Assembly (NCBI GenBank): GCA_030635835.1
Contig: DAOVYB010000052.1
Coordinates: forward strand, 1-8,798
Direction: 5' to 3'
Length of the DNA: 8,798 nucleotides
Source: Gammaproteobacteria bacterium
Lineage (GTDB): Bacteria > Pseudomonadota > Gammaproteobacteria > UBA6429
In this document: piece by piece, positions 6,021-8,798 of the stretch
How positions within the stretch are numbered: the stretch's first letter is position 1
How the letters are laid out: every line of letters begins with the position of its first letter
Notes under the pieces: generated by a model
Databases searched by the model: none
The model's input: the letters and a program-made list of their open reading frames with translations, nothing else
What the model was told of the DNA's origin: nothing
Program-made: the position numbers and the translations under genes

Positions 6021-7171
6021 ACTGCTGTCAGTAGCATAAATGAACTTGAGAAACGGCCGCTTTCAGGAATGAAACAAAGTATTTTATCACCACTTTTTAC
6101 CCTTCCTGATTTCAGAAGTTCATCAAGCATAATATAGATAGATGCAGAGCCGGTATTACCGCAAGTGGTTAAATTGGTAAACCATTTTTCCTGAGGGATA
6201 TGCAGACCATTTTTTATTAAGGCTTTATCAACCCGGTTATAAAAATACATAGAAGAAATATGAGGAAGAAAATAATCTATTTCATCAAGATTAAGATTTG
6301 TTTCTTCTGTGATTTCTTTTAGTGCTTTAATCAGCACAACATCAACAATATTTTTGTTTAATAAACGCACATCTTGTGAAATAGTTAGCACTGAGCATTG
6401 CATAAGCTCATCTTTGTCAAAGTCGGTCCAGCTTCGTAGCTCACCATTGCCATCTTTTTCTGCCCAGGCATACATACACGTTTCCATTTCATTAGCAAAG
6501 GAAAGCATTTTAATCCAATCTATATGTAATACAGGTTGTGATGAACGAGGTGTCGGTGTGTTTTCTAGTAAAAAGGCTCCTGCACCGTCAGATAACATCC
6601 AGCGTAAAAAATCTTTTTCAAATGCCAGCTCAGGTTGCTTTTCTAATTCTTCAGGAGTGTGGGGTTCAGGTTGAGAAAATTTTTCCGCACGCAGCATAAC
6701 CGAAGCAGTTTCAGAACCTGTTGAAACAGCAATATCATGCTCACCACATTTAACCGCCATCCATGCATATTTTAATGCAGCGATGCCTGACATACAGATA
6801 CCGGATGCGGCATTGACTTCGCAATGTGTATTTTTTAATTCACCATGAACCATAACGCCATGATTGGGTGCAAGCTGATCCGCTAATGTTGTGCCACAAG
6901 AAAGACAACCAATAGAGTCCATATCATCATCTTTTGTAAAGAGCTGTTTTACGGCCTTTGCTGTTAATTCGGCATTAGTAAATACTGGCTGGCCAGTATT
7001 AGGATCTAGTACATAATAACGCTCTTTAATGCCATTTTGTTTTAAAACAATACGTTTTACACGAGATGGTTTGCCATGAACCATGCCAAGTACATTTTCT
7101 ATTTCGTCATTTGTTACGGCTTCATTTGGAAGAACGGCAGATGTTTGAGTTATATATACGTCAATGCTCAC
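6017..7171 (-). CDS. darB: DarB-type beta-ketoacyl-ACP synthase III
   Basis: This 384-residue thiolase-fold condensing enzyme belongs to the KAS III group. The Cys-His-Asn triad is complete: Cys126 (ASGICMSG), His304 (FLPHISS) and Asn339 (TTCGNTGSAS). In the characterised dar pathway, DarB joins two acyl thioesters, one a beta-ketoacyl unit, to give a 2,5-dialkylcyclohexane-1,3-dione, which DarA then aromatises. I chose GTG 7171 as the start. It gives MSIDVYITQTSAVLPN, the usual KAS III N-terminus, and overlaps darA by 11 nt. An in-frame TTG at 7216 would add 15 residues that look unlike the family. AGGA lies 12 nt before the GTG, a rather long gap. The downstream gene begins in an ATGA overlap. 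Confidence in the family is high; the exact substrates are inferred from darA. Confidence 0.93.
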   Translation of the reverse strand: MSIDVYITQTSAVLPNEAVTNDEIENVLGMVHGKPSRVKRIVLKQNGIKERYYVLDPNTGQPVFTNAELTAKAVKQLFTKDDDMDSIGCLSCGTTLADQLAPNHGVMVHGELKNTHCEVNAASGICMSGIAALKYAWMAVKCGEHDIAVSTGSETASVMLRAEKFSQPEPHTPEELEKQPELAFEKDFLRWMLSDGAGAFLLENTPTPRSSQPVLHIDWIKMLSFANEMETCMYAWAEKDGNGELRSWTDFDKDELMQCSVLTISQDVRLLNKNIVDVVLIKALKEITEETNLNLDEIDYFLPHISSMYFYNRVDKALIKNGLHIPQEKWFTNLTTCGNTGSASIYIMLDELLKSGRVKSGDKILCFIPESGRFSSSFMLLTAV

Positions 7172-8117
7172 GGAAATCTTTGATCCTGTTTGTTGCGGAG
7201 CCAGAAGGAAGCTCAAGTAGTTCTTTTAATAACTGAAATTTTTTCTTGAATAACGGTTGTAGCACTTTTTGTAAAATCATTGTTATCGGTACAACCGTTA
7301 AAATTAAGGTTACTAAAAAAATAATATAAAATACTAAGGTTAATTTACGTAATGGGTTGGCTTGTTTTCCAATTGCTCGCAATAGCTTGCCCCAAATACG
7401 AAAACTTCGGTATCCCGCTTTTTCGGATTGAACCAGGCTGATGTCTACATTAACGGCTGCAAGTCCTTTAAGTAAAGGGTTGTGCTCTTTTTCTTTATTT
7501 TCTATGAGGGCATCACGAATCGCATAGCCAAATCGTGATGCAGCTTTAATTTCCTTTTCAGCAATTCCAGCGGCAGGGAAGCTCCAAAAGCTTTCTTTTT
7601 TTCCGGTCAGTACCCAGCGAGGAGTTGTAATGAAGCTGGCTAATGTTGAGCCCTGATCAGTGAGCACAATATTATCAATAAGGTGTGCTTTTGCTTCTTT
7701 TAAGAGTTGGCTTACCGCATTTTGTGCTATTACCCACATATTACGGCAGCCGATAAGCGTTATTACTGGTGTGTTATTAAGCAGGTTCTTGCCTTCAGGA
7801 CTTTTTAGAAAAGCGGTAACAGGCAGTGAAGGTGATAAAAACCACACTTGATAAGCAAGTATGATTAAATCAAATTTTTCGTTTTCGTCAATATCAAGTG
7901 GTTGCAGTTTGGGTGGGTCTAAATATATGCATTCAGGAAAAATATTGAAAAAGGGAATTAATGGCCATGGGAAAGGAAAGGGTTTTTCCGGGCTTAGCGT
8001 TAGAGTGCGGAGTTCAATAGCATCGGACTGGCTGAGTGGAGTCGTTACAGAGTTAACAGCGTCGGTAAGCTGGCCACTTTGTGAATATTGAACAACAAGA
8101 ATTTTTTTTACTAACAT
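7161..8117 (-). CDS. darA: DarA, dialkylresorcinol-forming flavodoxin-like enzyme (aromatase)
   Basis: This 318-residue protein is recognised as DarA of dialkylresorcinol biosynthesis. Database names call it a 'condensing enzyme', but work on the dar pathway assigns it the oxidation of the DarB-made cyclohexanedione to the resorcinol. The N-terminus ILVVQYSQSGQL (residues 6-17) is a flavodoxin-type phosphate-binding loop, and LIILAYQVWFLSPSLPV (84-100) matches the second flavin-contacting loop. This fits a flavin-dependent dehydrogenation. A hydrophobic segment at about 260-283 is followed by a basic stretch (KKKF), so the protein is probably tethered to the inner membrane near its C-terminus. 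It is the first gene of the minus-strand dar operon, 19 nt after a tRNA gene. No clear Shine-Dalgarno is seen before ATG 8117. Its end overlaps darB by 11 nt. Confidence 0.88.
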   Translation of the reverse strand: MLVKKILVVQYSQSGQLTDAVNSVTTPLSQSDAIELRTLTLSPEKPFPFPWPLIPFFNIFPECIYLDPPKLQPLDIDENEKFDLIILAYQVWFLSPSLPVTAFLKSPEGKNLLNNTPVITLIGCRNMWVIAQNAVSQLLKEAKAHLIDNIVLTDQGSTLASFITTPRWVLTGKKESFWSFPAAGIAEKEIKAASRFGYAIRDALIENKEKEHNPLLKGLAAVNVDISLVQSEKAGYRSFRIWGKLLRAIGKQANPLRKLTLVFYIIFLVTLILTVVPITMILQKVLQPLFKKKFQLLKELLELPSGSATNRIKDFREH

Positions 8118-8136
8118 ATTTATACTTTATTATGGG

Positions 8137-8213
8137 TGGCGCGCCTGACAGGAGTCGAACCTGTGACCTTCGCCTTCGGAGGGCGACACTCTATCCAACT
8201 GAGCTACAGGCGC
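8137..8213 (-). tRNA. tRNA-Arg (anticodon CCG)
   Basis: This 77-nt tRNA folds fully by eye. The acceptor arm GCGCCTG pairs with CAGGCGC, the D-arm GCTC pairs with GAGT (one G-T), and the anticodon stem TCGCC/GGCGA carries loop CTCCGAA with anticodon CCG, reading the CGG arginine codon. The T-arm is ACAGG/CCTGT with a TTCGACT loop. The discriminator is G and CCA is encoded. It closely resembles the single-copy E. coli tRNA-Arg(CCG). It points toward darA, whose start is 19 nt past the CCA with no terminator between. tRNA 3' ends are common integration sites, and the biosynthetic cluster lies at the 3' side of this one. Confidence 0.98.
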
Positions 8214-8224
8214 TTTGTTATTAG

Positions 8225-8230
8225 ATTATA
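8225..8230 (-). promoter_or_regulatory. Candidate -10 of the tRNA-Arg (and possibly dar operon) promoter
   Basis: A perfect TATAAT on the minus strand lies 11 nt before the mature 5' end of the tRNA, which fits a short 5' leader. No good -35 is seen at 16-18 nt. Because darA follows the tRNA without a terminator or a clear promoter of its own, this may also serve the dar operon. Confidence 0.45.
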
Positions 8231-8395
8231 TCTGATTTATTTAGTGACATGATCGCATTATGATCATCAGGCTGTTTGTTTTCTCGCGGCTGTTGTTTTG
8301 ATTTAAATTGTGCAGAAATTAATGGGTAGTAAAATTATATACACCTACAAAACATATGTTATAGGTTTGCCAGGCAGAATCATAATATTATTTGT

Positions 8396-8425
8396 TTGAG
8401 ATCGCTTGGATTGGCGCAATATACT
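8396..8425 (+). promoter_or_regulatory. Candidate sigma-70 promoter of the cytochrome c gene
   Basis: TTGAGA (8396-8401, 5 of 6 to consensus) is followed after 18 nt by TATACT (8420-8425, 5 of 6). It is the best two-element promoter in the window. Transcription would begin near 8432 and leave a leader of about 138 nt before GTG 8570. Confidence 0.5.
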
Positions 8426-8454
8426 GGCTCAGTTCATGCTTTCTCGTTATACTC

Positions 8455-8495
8455 TCGCCAAATTTTTGGATGCTGGGCTGAGATTGGTTTGGCGA
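8455..8495 (+). other. Hairpin in the cytochrome gene leader
   Basis: TCGCCAAA (8455-8462) is the exact reverse complement of TTTGGCGA (8488-8495), with a 25-nt loop. It lies inside the proposed 5' leader. No strict U-run follows on either strand, so it is not a standard terminator. A leader structure or a dyad binding site is possible. Confidence 0.45.
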
Positions 8496-8557
8496 AATTG
8501 TTTATTTAGACCTGTTCTTGTATTTGTATGCTTAGAAATAGACAGGGTGAAACTGCG

Positions 8558-8564
8558 AAGGGGA
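8558..8564 (+). promoter_or_regulatory. Shine-Dalgarno deciding the GTG start of the cytochrome gene
   Basis: AAGGGGA ends 5 nt before GTG 8570. It favours that start over the in-frame ATG at 8597, which has no comparable site in front of it. Confidence 0.65.
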
Positions 8565-8569
8565 ATATT

Positions 8570-8798
8570 GTGACTAATCAAGAAGACCGTAGTGTTATGA
8601 AAACATTGATGATGGTAATCGCTGCTCTTACAGCATTTTTTATTTTTAGCATTATGGCTGCACGTATGGTTTCAGCAACTGCTGATAAGCCAGCTGATCC
8701 AATGGTTGAATCTGCAACAATCGACCGTATCAAACCTTTTGGTGCAGTGAATATTGGTAATGCGCCTGTGATGGCTGCACCTTCAGGTGTTGATGGCA
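8570..8798 (+). CDS. Probable membrane-anchored cytochrome c5-family protein (partial, N-terminus only)
   Basis: The first 76 codons of a plus-strand gene are present and it runs off the right edge. A short polar N-terminus (MTNQEDRSV) leads into a hydrophobic segment at about residues 12-31, which is either an uncleaved anchor or a signal peptide, then an Ala/Pro-rich periplasmic linker. The segment IDRIKPFGAVNIG resembles the stretch that precedes the haem domain in cytochrome c5-like electron carriers of gammaproteobacteria. The CXXCH haem motif itself is beyond the window, so the assignment rests on this N-terminal pattern. Start GTG 8570 is preferred because of the strong ribosome binding site; ATG 8597 is the alternative. 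It is divergent from the tRNA and dar operon and probably serves respiration, not the pigment pathway. Confidence 0.7.
   Translation, partial: MTNQEDRSVMKTLMMVIAALTAFFIFSIMAARMVSATADKPADPMVESATIDRIKPFGAVNIGNAPVMAAPSGVDG

Larger units (their letters stand above)
8214..8569. other. Intergenic region between tRNA-Arg and the cytochrome gene
   Basis: These 356 bases carry no convincing gene. They hold the tRNA -10 (8225-8230), a short AACATATGTT palindrome (8351-8360) loosely flanked by ACCTA and TAGGT, a good plus-strand promoter (8396-8425), a hairpin (8455-8495) and the ribosome binding site of the cytochrome gene (8558-8564). The two flanking genes are divergent, so both transcription units start here. 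Confidence 0.6.

Noticed and set aside
6309..6674. Plus-strand open frame of 121 codons opposite darB
   Set aside because: Serine-rich shadow of a conserved gene, with no ribosome binding site and no domain.
8249..8265. Paired ATGATC motifs upstream of the tRNA
   Set aside because: They are short GATC-containing repeats with no further symmetry; too little to call a binding site.
8351..8360. AACATATGTT palindrome as an operator
   Set aside because: A 10-bp AT-rich palindrome is expected by chance, and its flanking ACCTA/TAGGT arms are off-centre.

Overview
The window looks like chromosomal DNA of an AT-rich gammaproteobacterium. Supporting signs are the E. coli-like tRNA-Arg(CCG) with an encoded CCA, a cytochrome c5-type gene, and a gene run (ACP, ACP, COG4648 membrane protein, AMP ligase) in the order known from proteobacterial aryl polyene (APE) clusters. 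The genus cannot be told from sequence alone. I see no insertion sequence, CRISPR array, phage gene or broken gene.

Layout, left to right. Bases 1-2250 hold a minus-strand operon: two tandem acyl carrier proteins, a COG4648 membrane protein, and an AMP-dependent ligase that runs off the left edge. This is the start of an APE-type block. Its ketosynthases, ketoreductase and dehydratases are not in the window and may lie further left. Bases 2251-2461 are a divergent control region with an interrupted inverted repeat. Bases 2462-4575 encode a plus-strand ABC-2 exporter (ATPase and permease, ATGA overlap). Bases 4628-8117 are a tightly overlapped minus-strand operon, in transcription order: DarA, DarB, an unrecognised 133-aa protein, and a BtrH_N-domain acyltransferase. 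tRNA-Arg(CCG) lies only 19 nt upstream of darA on the same strand. At the right edge, a plus-strand gene begins that resembles a membrane-anchored cytochrome c5-family protein and is probably unrelated to the cluster.

How the genes may work together. The ligase and ACPs would load and carry an aryl starter and the growing polyene. DarB and DarA would make a 2,5-dialkylresorcinol. The BtrH-like enzyme, from a family that moves acyl groups off ACPs, is a good candidate to join the polyene acyl chain to the resorcinol. The ABC transporter could move the product or a precursor across the inner membrane. This is the logic of flexirubin, an aryl polyene-dialkylresorcinol ester best known from Bacteroidetes, so the window probably shows part of a flexirubin-like pigment locus in a proteobacterium. 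The product is inferred, because the polyene synthase genes are not visible.
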